A DNA stretch of 32,477 nucleotides from Deltaproteobacteria bacterium (GCA_019314525.1 JAFCZD010000007.1:1-32477), one strand, 5' to 3'. Positions 14,836 through 23,158 are shown, counted from the stretch's first letter. The notes: a model not told the origin generated them from the letters alone. Numbers and translations: made by a program.

Positions 14836-16313
14836 TACCCGCTCAAGTCAGCGAAGTAGACCGCGCCTGTGGCGCTGACGAGCCCGTCGGCCTCAGGCGC
14901 GCCGATCACCGCCCAATCCCCAAAGATGGCCAACTGGTAGCCAAATTGGGCTCCATCCACCGCAGCGTTGGGCAAGAAGGTGGCGCGCAATTGCCAGGCT
15001 CCAGCCGCGTTCACGTAGAGAAACGCAGCCCCATGGTCAGACCCGGCGAGGTCACTCCGCGACGCCCCCACCAAGACACGATGACCAGCCGAAGGTTCAA
15101 TCGCTACGTTGCGTCCCACCCAATCACCCGCTTGGATGCCTGGGGGGTGTAGCTGAATGTTCTCGGTCCAAGCCGAGCCGGCGTCTTCGAATGCATACGC
15201 TGTGCCCGTCAACGCGGCGGGCCCCCGACGGTGGGCACCAATGATCGCTCGGGTGCTCGCCATGCTGAGACCCACTCCGAATTCATCGCCGGCGCTGCCA
15301 TCGCTGGCCACAAGCTTCTCGCGTTCTGTCCAGGTGCCGCCGTTGAGTTCGAATCGATAGACCGCGCCTGCGTCTTCATCCTGACTGTCTTGGAGCTCGG
15401 CCGTAATCAACGCTTGGGTGTCGTGAAGGTCCAAATAGCTGCCAAAATGATCACCCACAGCACCGTCGCTGGCGAGGAGGAAAGCCTCCTCGCTCCACGC
15501 GTCGCCATCGTAGTGAAACATCGTCGCAGAGCCCGAGTTGGCCCCCTGTGTGCCGTCAAAACGGCAGCCGATGAGGATTCGATCGCCCCAGATGGCGACG
15601 GTTTCACCGAAATAGCGCCACGCTGCTGGCGACGATTGGGTGAGCCTCTGCTCCTGCACCCAGGTGGTGCCATTGAAACGAAATACGTAGGCCGCGCCTG
15701 CTCGATGAGCAAACTGACTGTCACCATCTGCCCCAACCACGATGACGTCACCCTGAATGTCTACGTAACGGCCAAAGCGGTCGTCGAGCTGGAGCCCAGG
15801 AGGGTTCAACTTTTCTTCGAGTTTCCACGCGGCACCGTCAAAGCGATAGATGTAAACCGCACCCGTCTTGATCCCTCCAATGGGGGCCCCGTGGGCACCG
15901 ATCACGGCCACGGGGCCATCGATGGCCACAGCGTGACCGAAGAGGTCGCCCGTGTCTCCGTCGGGAGCCACCACACGCTGGCTCGGTGTACAAGTGGAGA
16001 GCAGACAGGGCCCGCTGTCACTAGAGGCGTCTGGTGAAACAGCGTCTGGGACTACAGCGTCTGGGACCACAGCATCCTGGACTGCGGCATCTGGGACTGC
16101 GGCGTCTGGGACTGCGGCGTCTGGTGAAACAGCGTCTGGTGAAACAGCGTCCAGGACGACAGCGTCCGGCACGACAGCGTCTTCCGCCAGGGGCTTGAAG
16201 CCAACACGCGTACATCCGCCAACGAGAACACTCAACATGAGGGCGAGACAGAGCCTCCATGAGCCCCTGGTGAATTGACCACGCCAGGCGATGTGATCCT
16301 CACGCTCCCTCAA
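14832..16313 (-). CDS. FG-GAP repeat lipoprotein (integrin-alpha-like propeller)
   Basis: The start is TTG at 16313, supported by GAGGAGG about 7 nt upstream. The protein has 493 residues. A signal peptide ends in lipobox VGGC (Cys34). After a CTRVGF motif, about 50 residues are pentapeptide repeats of the type DAVVP/DAVSP. From about residue 115 there are seven FG-GAP-type units, each opening with a DxFG/FGxxVAI-like turn and closing with a VIGA-like strand (FGHAVAI, FGRYVDI, FGETVAI, FGSYLDL, FGVGLSM, VGRNVAI, FGYQLAI). Seven units fit a complete seven-bladed propeller. It is likely anchored to the outer membrane with the propeller held outward for binding. No enzyme motif is seen. Confidence 0.88.
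   Translation of the reverse strand: MREREDHIAWRGQFTRGSWRLCLALMLSVLVGGCTRVGFKPLAEDAVVPDAVVLDAVSPDAVSPDAAVPDAAVPDAAVQDAVVPDAVVPDAVSPDASSDSGPCLLSTCTPSQRVVAPDGDTGDLFGHAVAIDGPVAVIGAHGAPIGGIKTGAVYIYRFDGAAWKLEEKLNPPGLQLDDRFGRYVDIQGDVIVVGADGDSQFAHRAGAAYVFRFNGTTWVQEQRLTQSSPAAWRYFGETVAIWGDRILIGCRFDGTQGANSGSATMFHYDGDAWSEEAFLLASDGAVGDHFGSYLDLHDTQALITAELQDSQDEDAGAVYRFELNGGTWTEREKLVASDGSAGDEFGVGLSMASTRAIIGAHRRGPAALTGTAYAFEDAGSAWTENIQLHPPGIQAGDWVGRNVAIEPSAGHRVLVGASRSDLAGSDHGAAFLYVNAAGAWQLRATFLPNAAVDGAQFGYQLAIFGDWAVIGAPEADGLVSATGAVYFADLSGY
16030..16181. repeat. Degenerate 15-bp tandem repeats in the FG-GAP lipoprotein gene
   Basis: Roughly ten imperfect 15-bp units (plus strand variants of GCGTCTGGGACTGCG) encode the pentapeptides PDAVV, PDAVS and PDAAV. 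They form the flexible linker between lipid anchor and propeller and keep the reading frame. Confidence 0.85.
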
Positions 16314-16330
16314 TCGCTCGCCTCCTCATG

Positions 16331-16363
16331 TCTTGAGCAAGTTTATCCTGAAATTGCTCAAGA
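16331..16363. promoter_or_regulatory. 10-bp inverted repeat, candidate operator for the FG-GAP gene
   Basis: TCTTGAGCAA (16331-16340) and TTGCTCAAGA (16354-16363) are perfectly complementary, with a 13-bp spacer. On the minus strand the spacer includes GGATAAAC, a possible -10 box. The repeat ends about 18 bp upstream of the TTG start at 16313. Confidence 0.45.
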
Positions 16364-16377
16364 TTGAAGGAGTGCTG

Positions 16378-16392
16378 GTGCACCGGGTGCAC
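16378..16392. promoter_or_regulatory. Short perfect palindrome upstream of the FG-GAP gene
   Basis: GTGCACC and GGTGCAC flank one central G. The palindrome lies 14 bp from the 10-bp inverted repeat, in the same 118-bp gap, and could be a second regulator site. The gap holds no gene. Confidence 0.35.
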
Positions 16393-16431
16393 GACCGATT
16401 GTAGCAAGCGCAGCCTACGAAGGAAATCGAG

Positions 16432-17064
16432 TCAATAGGAACTCGACACAGCGATTTTGGTGAGCGCTGCTCGGGTGTTCGAGAAATCTTCGATATCCCC
16501 CACCGAGCGTACGATGGTGTAGTTGGAGTTCAGGTCGGACAAAGCGGCACTGTACATCTGCAACGCCTGCTTGCTTTTTCGGGCGATGGTTTTGACTTGT
16601 CCACGCGGTTTGAGGTGATGCTTCTGGGCATAGGCGGTCGCCTCGTGAAGGGTCGCCTCGACCTCGGTCAGCGCCATCTGGGTCAACGTGATGCTATATC
16701 CTGCCCGCTCCTGGTTCCATGCTCCCAGACTGTTGGCCATCCAACAGAGTTTAGCGAACGCCTTGGCGTAGGCGTGTGTTTGCTCGACAGCGGCTTTGGC
16801 GCGCGTGAGTTTGACCTCAAAGATCTGCGCGGGTTTCACGCGTGCGGGCAGGGTGTGTTTCTTGACGAAGCGCACATGTTCAGGCAGTGAGAGCCGCTCG
16901 TCGCGGTCCACCTGGCGGTTGTATTTGGCTTTCGCGATCCTCTGTTGAAGGCGCTTGAGCGGTTTCTTTGCCACCCGCGTGAATGAGGTCCACTTGCCAG
17001 CTTCAGCGGGTGTCGATAGGGCGATCGTTGCAAGTCCCAAGAACAGAATCATCGTATATCGCAT
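16432..17064 (-). CDS. Exported helical protein, 210 residues, sigma54-controlled
   Basis: MRYTMILFLGLATIALSTPAEAGK is a Sec signal peptide with a probable AEA cleavage site. The mature part is strongly basic at first (RVAKKPLKRLQQRIAKAKYNRQ), then long amphipathic helices rich in Ala, Lys and Gln (LTRAKAAVEQTHAYAKAFAKLCWMANSL, LTEVEATLHEATAYAQKH). It has one Cys in the mature part and no lipobox. A GAGGAG ribosome site lies about 6 nt before the ATG, and a sigma54 promoter ends 24 nt upstream. I do not recognise a family. It is divergent from the 594-residue lipoprotein gene, which also has a -24/-12 element. Confidence 0.75.
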   Translation of the reverse strand: MRYTMILFLGLATIALSTPAEAGKWTSFTRVAKKPLKRLQQRIAKAKYNRQVDRDERLSLPEHVRFVKKHTLPARVKPAQIFEVKLTRAKAAVEQTHAYAKAFAKLCWMANSLGAWNQERAGYSITLTQMALTEVEATLHEATAYAQKHHLKPRGQVKTIARKSKQALQMYSAALSDLNSNYTIVRSVGDIEDFSNTRAALTKIAVSSSY

Positions 17065-17088
17065 GGCAGCTCCTCATTTCTAGAACAA

Positions 17089-17104
17089 AGCAAGAGACAT
17101 GCCG
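17089..17104 (-). promoter_or_regulatory. sigma54 (-24/-12) promoter upstream of the 210-residue exported protein
   Basis: The minus strand reads CGGCATG-TCTC-TTGCT, two mismatches from TGGCACG-N4-TTGCW, with exact GG-N10-GC spacing and an intact TTGCT. It ends 24 nt before the ATG at 17064. Confidence 0.68.
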
Positions 17105-17340
17105 GCTCTCTTCATCCTGTTATTCCAAAAACTTGGGAGTGCTGTGTGAGGGGTTGCTTGTCTCAGGGACTGGCTCAGTGGCAACTGTAGTTGGCGTTGT
17201 TGAAAAGGGCTAAACCTCCTGGCTGGTGCTGCCTTTGGCAACCTCGATGAACGCCATCAGCCTCTTTGGCTGCGTGGTTCGGCCGCCAAAAAGACCACAA
17301 GCACCCACAATGACTTACATCAAGGAAGCACGTCATCTTT
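17105..17340. other. Divergent intergenic region between two sigma54 promoters
   Basis: No convincing gene is seen. The region separates two divergent -24/-12 elements and is where enhancer-binding activator sites would be expected. A small palindrome CAACT-GT-AGTTG lies near 17177-17188. No other clear structure was found. Confidence 0.5.
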
Positions 17341-17356
17341 TGGCACGGGACCTGCT
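17341..17356 (+). promoter_or_regulatory. sigma54 (-24/-12) promoter upstream of the 594-residue lipoprotein
   Basis: TGGCACG-GGAC-CTGCT has a perfect -24 box and one mismatch in the -12 box (C for T), with exact GG-N10-GC spacing. The predicted transcript start near 17367 leaves no room for the upstream TTG at 17371 and supports the GTG start at 17416. Confidence 0.75.
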
Positions 17357-17415
17357 TTGTAGCCTGGACGTTGAGCTTCATGTGCGCTTCTGCGACTCCA
17401 CGAAAGGTGAACTCT

Positions 17416-19200
17416 GTGCAGATCTATCGCTCTCCTCTGTTGTGCATGCTCTTGTCCACGGCGCTGCTGGCGTGTGGCCCCGACTCATCCCATGAGCCTG
17501 TGTCGACACAGAGCCCTTCGGTCATCGTCGATTTTCCCTCCTGTGAGGGCCTGCCTGCTGGAATTCATGGTGCACGCGCCCGTGAGGTCTACGACGGTGG
17601 GGTGGGCTTGTCTGTGTACCAAGTGCCTGCCTACCCTCTTGCCGGAGAGGAACTCTTTTTCTTTGTGAAGGTGCCCGGCGAGAGGAACATCACAACCCTC
17701 GACGCCCGCGTCACCTACGACAAGTGGGTGACCCATGCCGACCTTCCCCTTCAGAAATGGTGTGCCACTGCCTCTACCAATTGGGTGTGGGGAATTTCGC
17801 TTGGTAGCCATGGTGCGGGTACATCCATCGAAACTGCGGTTCACCAGGTGTTCACCTCGTCTTGGACCCATGAGCCCCGGGACGGTTGGGGGAACAACAG
17901 GGGGGCTAACTACCGCTTTGACGTGGAGAGCGAGAATCCGCTGGAGTGGGTCGGGGATACGCATCTTCGCACGGATGGCGGCTATCTGCCGGCCGAGGCC
18001 GTCGGCGTGGGATACCCTCTCGACGTTTACACCCAGACCTATCCCATGGGCTCCGCGCGCCAGGTTGAGCTCTTCTGGGCCAACAGCGATTATAGTCGTG
18101 TGCAGTCTGCGAGCATGACCCTCGACACAGAGCACGTGGGCTCAGGTCGGAATAATGATCAATGGCGTGCAACGTTGCCCGTAGAGCTGGTAGCGGGCGA
18201 GGAGCTTCACTATTGGGTTCGCAGCGAGGACGCGAGCGGCCAGGTTCGATGGGATAGCGCTGGCGGGGGCAACTACCACGTCACACCACGCACCTACGAC
18301 GTGGTGTGGGGCGGTGGCTTTGGCTCTTACTATTTCAACAGAGACGGCTCTGGCTCCTATAGCGAGGGTGGCCTCTTCAATGCTGATGGCTCAACCAGCA
18401 CCGGCTGCTGGACCCGTGGGGGTCGGTTGAGCTCCACCCGCGCCATACGCATCTACGTGCCCGGTCTCACCGATCGCACCTACACAGGCGACGCAGAGAG
18501 CCGGGCCGCGTCTCGTGCGCTGCGCGCGGAACTCTACACCAATGCGCGTAGTGGCGGCTGGACGACTCTCCCCATGCGCTTCCTCGCCCAGGTGGGGAAC
18601 GACTTCGTCTTTGGCTTCCAGTTCGTCAGGTTTGCACCCGGCTGCATTCTAAATCTTCCGGATGGTGATTATGAGTACAAGATTCGGGTCTCTGGCAACG
18701 CTGGCCACGACTGGTTCTGGATCGGCACGGAGGCTGGCCCCGACGGCGGCGCCAACCGCAAGGTGGGCTACCAGCAGCACTGCAGCGCCCTCAATCAACC
18801 CGACGACTGCATGCCCAAGAGCACAGCATCTTTGACAGTGGGGACTCTGCCAGCCTTCGGTGAGGTCGCCGCCGGTGAGGTCGCGACAGCCACAGGCCTC
18901 GTCGTCAATACCAACAACGCCGGGCGTGTCGTGAGCAACATCCGCATCACAGGCGCTGATGCTGCCTTGTTCACCTTCGTCGCTCGCGATGGCCAGAACA
19001 ACAGTGTGCTCGACCCAGCCGGCCCCATCGACCTGAGTGGCCCCCGCCGCCGCATCTTCTTCGACATCGTCTACGCCCCACCTGTGGGAAGCTCAGGGAC
19101 GCATCGTGCGACCCTCGAGATGGACGTGCTCGATCCAGAGGATGACTGGGTCGTGCCGGGTCAGGTCAGCATCGAGTTGGCTGGGGCTGTTACTCTCTAA
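17416..19200 (+). CDS. Lipoprotein with C-terminal HYDIN/ASPM-like (choice-of-anchor) domain
   Basis: The preferred start is GTG 17416, with AAGGTG 6 nt upstream, giving 594 residues. GTG 17407 and TTG 17371 are alternatives. The leader QIYRSPLLCMLLSTALLAC is a typical lipoprotein signal with lipobox LLAC. The middle part is rich in aromatic and Gly residues and reads like several beta-sandwich domains (RQVELFWANSDYSRVQSASMTL, LHYWVRSEDASGQVRWDS, YEYKIRVSGNAGHDWFWIG), possibly carbohydrate-related, but no named family is certain. The last 110 residues (LPAFGEVAAGEVATATGLVVNT...ISIRITGADAALF-like, IFFDIVYAPPVGSSG) match the choice-of-anchor D/HYDIN-like immunoglobulin fold. Surface or outer-membrane location is likely. 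Expression is predicted to be sigma54-dependent. Confidence 0.82.
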   Translation: MQIYRSPLLCMLLSTALLACGPDSSHEPVSTQSPSVIVDFPSCEGLPAGIHGARAREVYDGGVGLSVYQVPAYPLAGEELFFFVKVPGERNITTLDARVTYDKWVTHADLPLQKWCATASTNWVWGISLGSHGAGTSIETAVHQVFTSSWTHEPRDGWGNNRGANYRFDVESENPLEWVGDTHLRTDGGYLPAEAVGVGYPLDVYTQTYPMGSARQVELFWANSDYSRVQSASMTLDTEHVGSGRNNDQWRATLPVELVAGEELHYWVRSEDASGQVRWDSAGGGNYHVTPRTYDVVWGGGFGSYYFNRDGSGSYSEGGLFNADGSTSTGCWTRGGRLSSTRAIRIYVPGLTDRTYTGDAESRAASRALRAELYTNARSGGWTTLPMRFLAQVGNDFVFGFQFVRFAPGCILNLPDGDYEYKIRVSGNAGHDWFWIGTEAGPDGGANRKVGYQQHCSALNQPDDCMPKSTASLTVGTLPAFGEVAAGEVATATGLVVNTNNAGRVVSNIRITGADAALFTFVARDGQNNSVLDPAGPIDLSGPRRRIFFDIVYAPPVGSSGTHRATLEMDVLDPEDDWVVPGQVSIELAGAVTL

Positions 19201-19266
19201 TACTCTCTAAACCCGCTACGACTTCATTGCTTGACCGCGTTTCGCATTGGAGCAGACAATGGCGCC

Positions 19267-20244
19267 ATGCCCAAGTGTGGTAGCCACCATCTGATCTCTC
19301 GAGCGGCCCTGTATTTCGCGCGAGGGGTGGTCGTGGTAGCCGCCCTATGTGCGCTGCAGGCGTGTGTACGCGCAGGCTTCTCTGAACAGGGGGTAGCCCT
19401 CGACCTTGGGCCAGACCTCGGGCCAGACCAAGGGCCAGAGGCCGCTCTCGACCTTGGGCCTGCACGTTTGGCTCTCTGCGCAGAGCTTCCCGATGCAGAC
19501 GTGTTGGCGCTTTTTCTCTTTGGGGGGAGCGGGACTACACTAGACAACACCGTCGTAGGCGGGCCTGTGGGCAGCCTGATGGGCGCGGGGGCCCAGAGGG
19601 TAGCAGGGCCCGTGCGCTGTGGCGGAAGCGCGTTGCAGTTCCCCATGAGTGTCTTGGAGGTCTGCGGCGGTTGCGATGTGGGCGGGGGATTTTGCGCCAC
19701 AGATCCTGCCCATGGTGTGCTCCCTGCCTCTTTGGGCGCTAACCTCGACTCCGGATCCGTGGACCTTTGGGTGCGCTTCGATGGTGTCCCTCACTCGAAC
19801 CATCCTCAGGGCATCCTCTCCCGGGACGCTCAGCACGAGCTGGACCCTGGACATTTCACCCTCCACCGCCTCCTCGACGGCTCCATCGGCGTGCGCATTC
19901 AGGATGGTTTGGATATGAGCGATGAGCCCTTCATCTGCTCTGCCCCCGTTCCCGAGGATGAGTGGCATCATGTGCTCGTCAATTTTGGACCCGAGGGTCT
20001 CCAATTGCAGGTGGATGGCCAATGGGTTGCCGTCCCCAAAACCGTGGGAACAACCCTCTGTGTGTCGGACAGCCCTGTGAGCGTGGGAATCGCGGGCAAC
20101 GCCGAACCCTGGCTGGTAGGAGCTTCTTCGGTGTTTTCCTGCACGGGAACAGCGTTGCCAGCCACGACGCCTGTACCCGGGACCATCGCCAGGCTACGTA
20201 TAAGCCGCGTCCGTCGCGATTTCAGCGTCGACTTTGGGGAGTAG
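19267..20244 (+). CDS. Lipoprotein with LamG/concanavalin-A-like domain
   Basis: ATG 19267 gives 325 residues and a good leader (SRAALYFARGVVVVAALCALQAC). A TTG at 19231 would add 12 residues without a ribosome site. After lipobox LQAC comes VRAGF, similar to the TRVGF that follows the lipid Cys of the FG-GAP lipoprotein, then a DLGPDLGPDQGP tetrapeptide-repeat linker. The domain at residues about 135-325 has LamG/pentraxin features: SGSVDLWVRFDG, GHFTLHRLLDGSIGVRI, DEWHHVLVNFGPEGLQLQVDG, and a terminal GTIARLRISRVRRDFS. Such domains bind glycans or proteins. It follows the HYDIN-domain gene by 66 bp and may be cotranscribed. Confidence 0.82.
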   Translation: MPKCGSHHLISRAALYFARGVVVVAALCALQACVRAGFSEQGVALDLGPDLGPDQGPEAALDLGPARLALCAELPDADVLALFLFGGSGTTLDNTVVGGPVGSLMGAGAQRVAGPVRCGGSALQFPMSVLEVCGGCDVGGGFCATDPAHGVLPASLGANLDSGSVDLWVRFDGVPHSNHPQGILSRDAQHELDPGHFTLHRLLDGSIGVRIQDGLDMSDEPFICSAPVPEDEWHHVLVNFGPEGLQLQVDGQWVAVPKTVGTTLCVSDSPVSVGIAGNAEPWLVGASSVFSCTGTALPATTPVPGTIARLRISRVRRDFSVDFGE

Positions 20245-20354
20245 TTGGCCCCCAGCCCAAACAGACTTGTTGGCTGACGGAGCACCTCCATGAGCGTGGC
20301 TTTGGGACCTTGTGGCGGCACAGGGGCTGCTGAAGACTTTGAGAAGCTTCTAGA

Positions 20355-20384
20355 TTGGCCTCTCGGCGGCGAAGACCCTAACAT
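20355..20384 (+). promoter_or_regulatory. Candidate sigma70-type promoter for the symporter operon
   Basis: TTGGCC (20355-20360) and TAACAT (20379-20384) are 18 nt apart, about 33 nt upstream of the GTG start at 20418. The 173-bp gap 20245-20417 has no gene. Confidence 0.35.
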
Positions 20385-20417
20385 GGAGCCGCCCCACACA
20401 GGGCCCGTGGAATTGTC

Positions 20418-22118
20418 GTGCAGCTCAGCAATCTAGACCTCTCCATCGTCGTGGGCTACATCGCGTTCAGCGTGCTGGTGGGGCTCTACCTCTCGCGGCG
20501 AGCCACCCGCAGCGTCACCGAATATTTTGTGGGCGGTCGCTCGCTGCCCTGGTGGCTGGCGGGCACGTCGATGGTTGCCAGCGCCTTCGCCATCGACACC
20601 CCCTTCGGCATCACCGGCTTCGTCGCCAAAAATGGCATCCAGGGCGTTTGGTTTGCGTGGGCCTACGCCATCGGCGGTGCGGGCACCTTCGGGGCCTTCA
20701 TCTTCGCGGCGCTCTTGCGACGCTCGGATATCATCACCACCGCTGAGCTGGTGGAGCTGCGCTACAGCGGCCAGGGCGCCGCGATCCTGCGCGGCTTCAA
20801 GGGCGTCTACTTCGGTGTGCTCTCCTTGGCCATCTCCATGGGGTGGGTGATCCGCGCGGTGGTGACGGTGGGGCAGGAGGCCCTGGGTTGGGACCCCACG
20901 CCAACGCTGGTCGTGATCATCTGTATCACCATCGTCTACACCACGGCGGCGGGATTCTGGGGTGTGGCAATCACAGACTTCTTCCAGTTCTTTTTGGGCA
21001 GCGTGGGATCCGTCGCGCTGGCCTACTTCGCGGTGAAGTCCGTGGGTGGGCTCGATTCTTTGGTGACGGCTGTGCACCACCACTACGGCGCCGTGGAGGG
21101 CGCGCGGCGTCTGCAGTTCGTGCCTCGCCCTGACGAGAGCTTCTTCTACGTCTTCATCGTCTTCATCTCCCTCAAGTGGTGGGGAAACCCCCCCGCGTCG
21201 TTGACCCAGCGAATCATGGCTACCAAGGACGAGCGTCACGCCACCTTCTCGATGATGCTCTTCGCGACGGTGCACTTCGCCCTCAACTATTGGCCGATGA
21301 TCCTCGTCGCTTTGGTCTCGCTCGTCACCTACCCAGAGATCGCCGTAGACAAGGCTGAGCAAGGCTACGCCAAGCTGCTGGTGAGCGTGTTGCCGCCAGG
21401 TGTGCTCGGAGTCGCTGTGGCAGCTGCCGCGGCGGCGTTCATGTCCACCATCGACACCCAAGCCAACACCGGCGCTTCCTTCATCATCAACGATATCTAC
21501 CGGCGCTTCTTGGTGCGAGACGCCAGCGACAAGCATTATGTGCGGGCCAGCCAGGTGGCCACCGTCGTGATGGTGGGTATGGCGCTGCTGGCCTATTTCA
21601 TGATGACGTCGGTGCGCGCGGCCTGGGAGTACCTGGCGACGATGACCGCTGGCTATGGCTTCATCGCCGTGGCGCGCTGGTTTTGGTGGCGCGTCAACGC
21701 GTGGGCCGAGATGGCAGCGCTCGTGGGGTCGGCGGCCGGCACCCTGATCACCAACCACCTGCTTCACATCGAGAGTTTTGGCCTACGCTTTTTCACCACG
21801 GCGATGATCTCCACGGCGAGCTGGGTGATGGTGTCTCTCGTTACAGCCCCACCGGATCTTGAGCACCTTGCTCAGTTTTGTCGCAAGGTAAAGCCCTACC
21901 CCTTGGGTTGGGCCCCCGTCTATGAGCGCTATCCAGACATCGAGTGGAGCCCGCGGCTCAACCGCAGCGTCGCCCTCTGGATGTTGGGGCTGGCCACGGT
22001 CTTTTGCCTCTCTTTTGGTCTTGGTCACGTACTCTTGGGCGCGCGCGTCCTGGGAACATGGCTCATCTTCTGTGCTGCTCTAGGCGCCATCGGGATCGCG
22101 CGCTGGTTTCGTATCTAG
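20418..22118 (+). CDS. Sodium:solute symporter (SSS family)
   Basis: The protein has 566 residues with about 12-13 membrane helices, typical for the SSS/SLC5 family, which couples sodium entry to uptake of sugars, amino acids, organic acids or similar solutes. Family marks are RRATRSVTEYFVGGRSLPWWLAG near the N terminus, the second-helix region MVASAFAIDTPFGITG, and AAFMSTIDTQANTGASFIINDIYRRF in the second half. The start is GTG with a weak ribosome site. The substrate cannot be told. The gene is followed after 9 bp by an MscS-type channel gene, so uptake and osmotic release may be linked. Confidence 0.9.
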   Translation: MQLSNLDLSIVVGYIAFSVLVGLYLSRRATRSVTEYFVGGRSLPWWLAGTSMVASAFAIDTPFGITGFVAKNGIQGVWFAWAYAIGGAGTFGAFIFAALLRRSDIITTAELVELRYSGQGAAILRGFKGVYFGVLSLAISMGWVIRAVVTVGQEALGWDPTPTLVVIICITIVYTTAAGFWGVAITDFFQFFLGSVGSVALAYFAVKSVGGLDSLVTAVHHHYGAVEGARRLQFVPRPDESFFYVFIVFISLKWWGNPPASLTQRIMATKDERHATFSMMLFATVHFALNYWPMILVALVSLVTYPEIAVDKAEQGYAKLLVSVLPPGVLGVAVAAAAAAFMSTIDTQANTGASFIINDIYRRFLVRDASDKHYVRASQVATVVMVGMALLAYFMMTSVRAAWEYLATMTAGYGFIAVARWFWWRVNAWAEMAALVGSAAGTLITNHLLHIESFGLRFFTTAMISTASWVMVSLVTAPPDLEHLAQFCRKVKPYPLGWAPVYERYPDIEWSPRLNRSVALWMLGLATVFCLSFGLGHVLLGARVLGTWLIFCAALGAIGIARWFRI

Positions 22119-22127
22119 GAGTCGACG

Positions 22128-23078
22128 ATGGAGTGGTTGATCGGGAATGGAGCGTGGAGAGTCTTTTCTGGCTGGGCGCAACATGTGTTGGCCATTGAGC
22201 CTGTGAGCCTGGGCAAGATCCTCAACACGCTCTTGGTGTTCTCCGTTTTCTTTCTGCTCAAGCGCCTTGTTCGGCGTGAGGTGTTGTTGCATATCGACGC
22301 CGCGAGCATGCGTTATCGTGTCAGCAAGGTGGTCTCCTTGCTCCTCAGCATCATCTTGGTGCTGACCTTGGGAAAGGTTTGGTTCGCTGGCCTGCACCTC
22401 GCCGCCTATTTTGGTGTGCTCTCGGCGGGGCTGGCCATCGCCCTCAAAGACCCATTGGTCAATATCGCGGGGTGGTTCTTCGTGATGATTCGCAGGCCCT
22501 TTGTCATTGGTGATCGTATTCAGATCGGCTCTCAGAGTGGCGACGTGGTGGATATTCGTCTCTTCAACTTCACGCTCCTTGAGGTGGGGAATTGGGTGCA
22601 TGCCGATCAGAGCACGGGACGCATCGTGCACATGCCCAACGGGCAGGTCTTCAACGAACCGGTGGCCAACTACACTGAGGGCTTCGAGTATATCTGGAAC
22701 GAGATGCCCGTGGTGGTGACCTTCGAGAGCGACTATCAGCGCGCTCACGAGCTGCTGACGGAGATCGTCGAGCGCCACGCGAGCGGGGAAGACGAGGTGG
22801 CGTCGCAGGTGGAGAGCATGGCGGACAGCTACAAGGTCTCCTACCACTACCTGACGCCCATCGTTTGGCTCGAGGTGGCGGATATCGGCGTGAAGCTGAC
22901 GTTGCGTTATCTCTGCAAAGTGCGACAGCGTCGCTCCACGGCAGATCGTCTCTGGCGGGATGTGCTCGCCGCCTTTTCTGCGGAGACGAACATCGACTTT
23001 GCGTACCCGACCTGGCGCTTCTTCGACCACCACAAAGAGGGCAAAGAGGCGGTAGCGCAGCACACCAAGAGGGTGTGA
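22128..23078 (+). CDS. MscS-family mechanosensitive ion channel
   Basis: The protein has 316 residues. Three hydrophobic segments lie in the first 120 residues. The pore-lining helix and beta domain follow the family pattern: YFGVLSAGLAIALKDPLVNIAGW, then RRPFVIGDRIQIGSQSGDVVDIRLFNFTLL and GRIVHMPNGQVFNEPVANYT. The C-terminal alpha/beta part is normal in length. AGGAG precedes the ATG by 5 nt, and the symporter stop is 9 bp upstream, so the two genes are cotranscribed. The protein would release small solutes on membrane stretch at the inner membrane. Confidence 0.93.
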   Translation: MEWLIGNGAWRVFSGWAQHVLAIEPVSLGKILNTLLVFSVFFLLKRLVRREVLLHIDAASMRYRVSKVVSLLLSIILVLTLGKVWFAGLHLAAYFGVLSAGLAIALKDPLVNIAGWFFVMIRRPFVIGDRIQIGSQSGDVVDIRLFNFTLLEVGNWVHADQSTGRIVHMPNGQVFNEPVANYTEGFEYIWNEMPVVVTFESDYQRAHELLTEIVERHASGEDEVASQVESMADSYKVSYHYLTPIVWLEVADIGVKLTLRYLCKVRQRRSTADRLWRDVLAAFSAETNIDFAYPTWRFFDHHKEGKEAVAQHTKRV

Positions 23079-23158
23079 TGGGCTCTGGGTAAGGGGTAGC
23101 CTTGCCCGGTCCCCTCGAAGTGTCATACTCAGCAAAGGGCGCGGGAGGAGGGCTTTGG

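Noticed and set aside
20313-20328. A sigma54-like 16-mer (TGGCGGC-ACAG-GGGCT) upstream of the symporter gene
   Set aside because: The GG/GC spacing fits, but five consensus positions differ, and a sigma70-type pair lies closer to the start.
20433-21767. Long minus-strand open frame rich in His, Asp and Arg opposite the symporter
   Set aside because: Its composition is that of an antisense frame in GC-rich DNA, and the plus-strand symporter is unambiguous.
23087-23107. Stem-loop after the MscS gene as a terminator
   Set aside because: The 8-bp stem has a wobble pair, and no T-run follows, so intrinsic termination is not supported.
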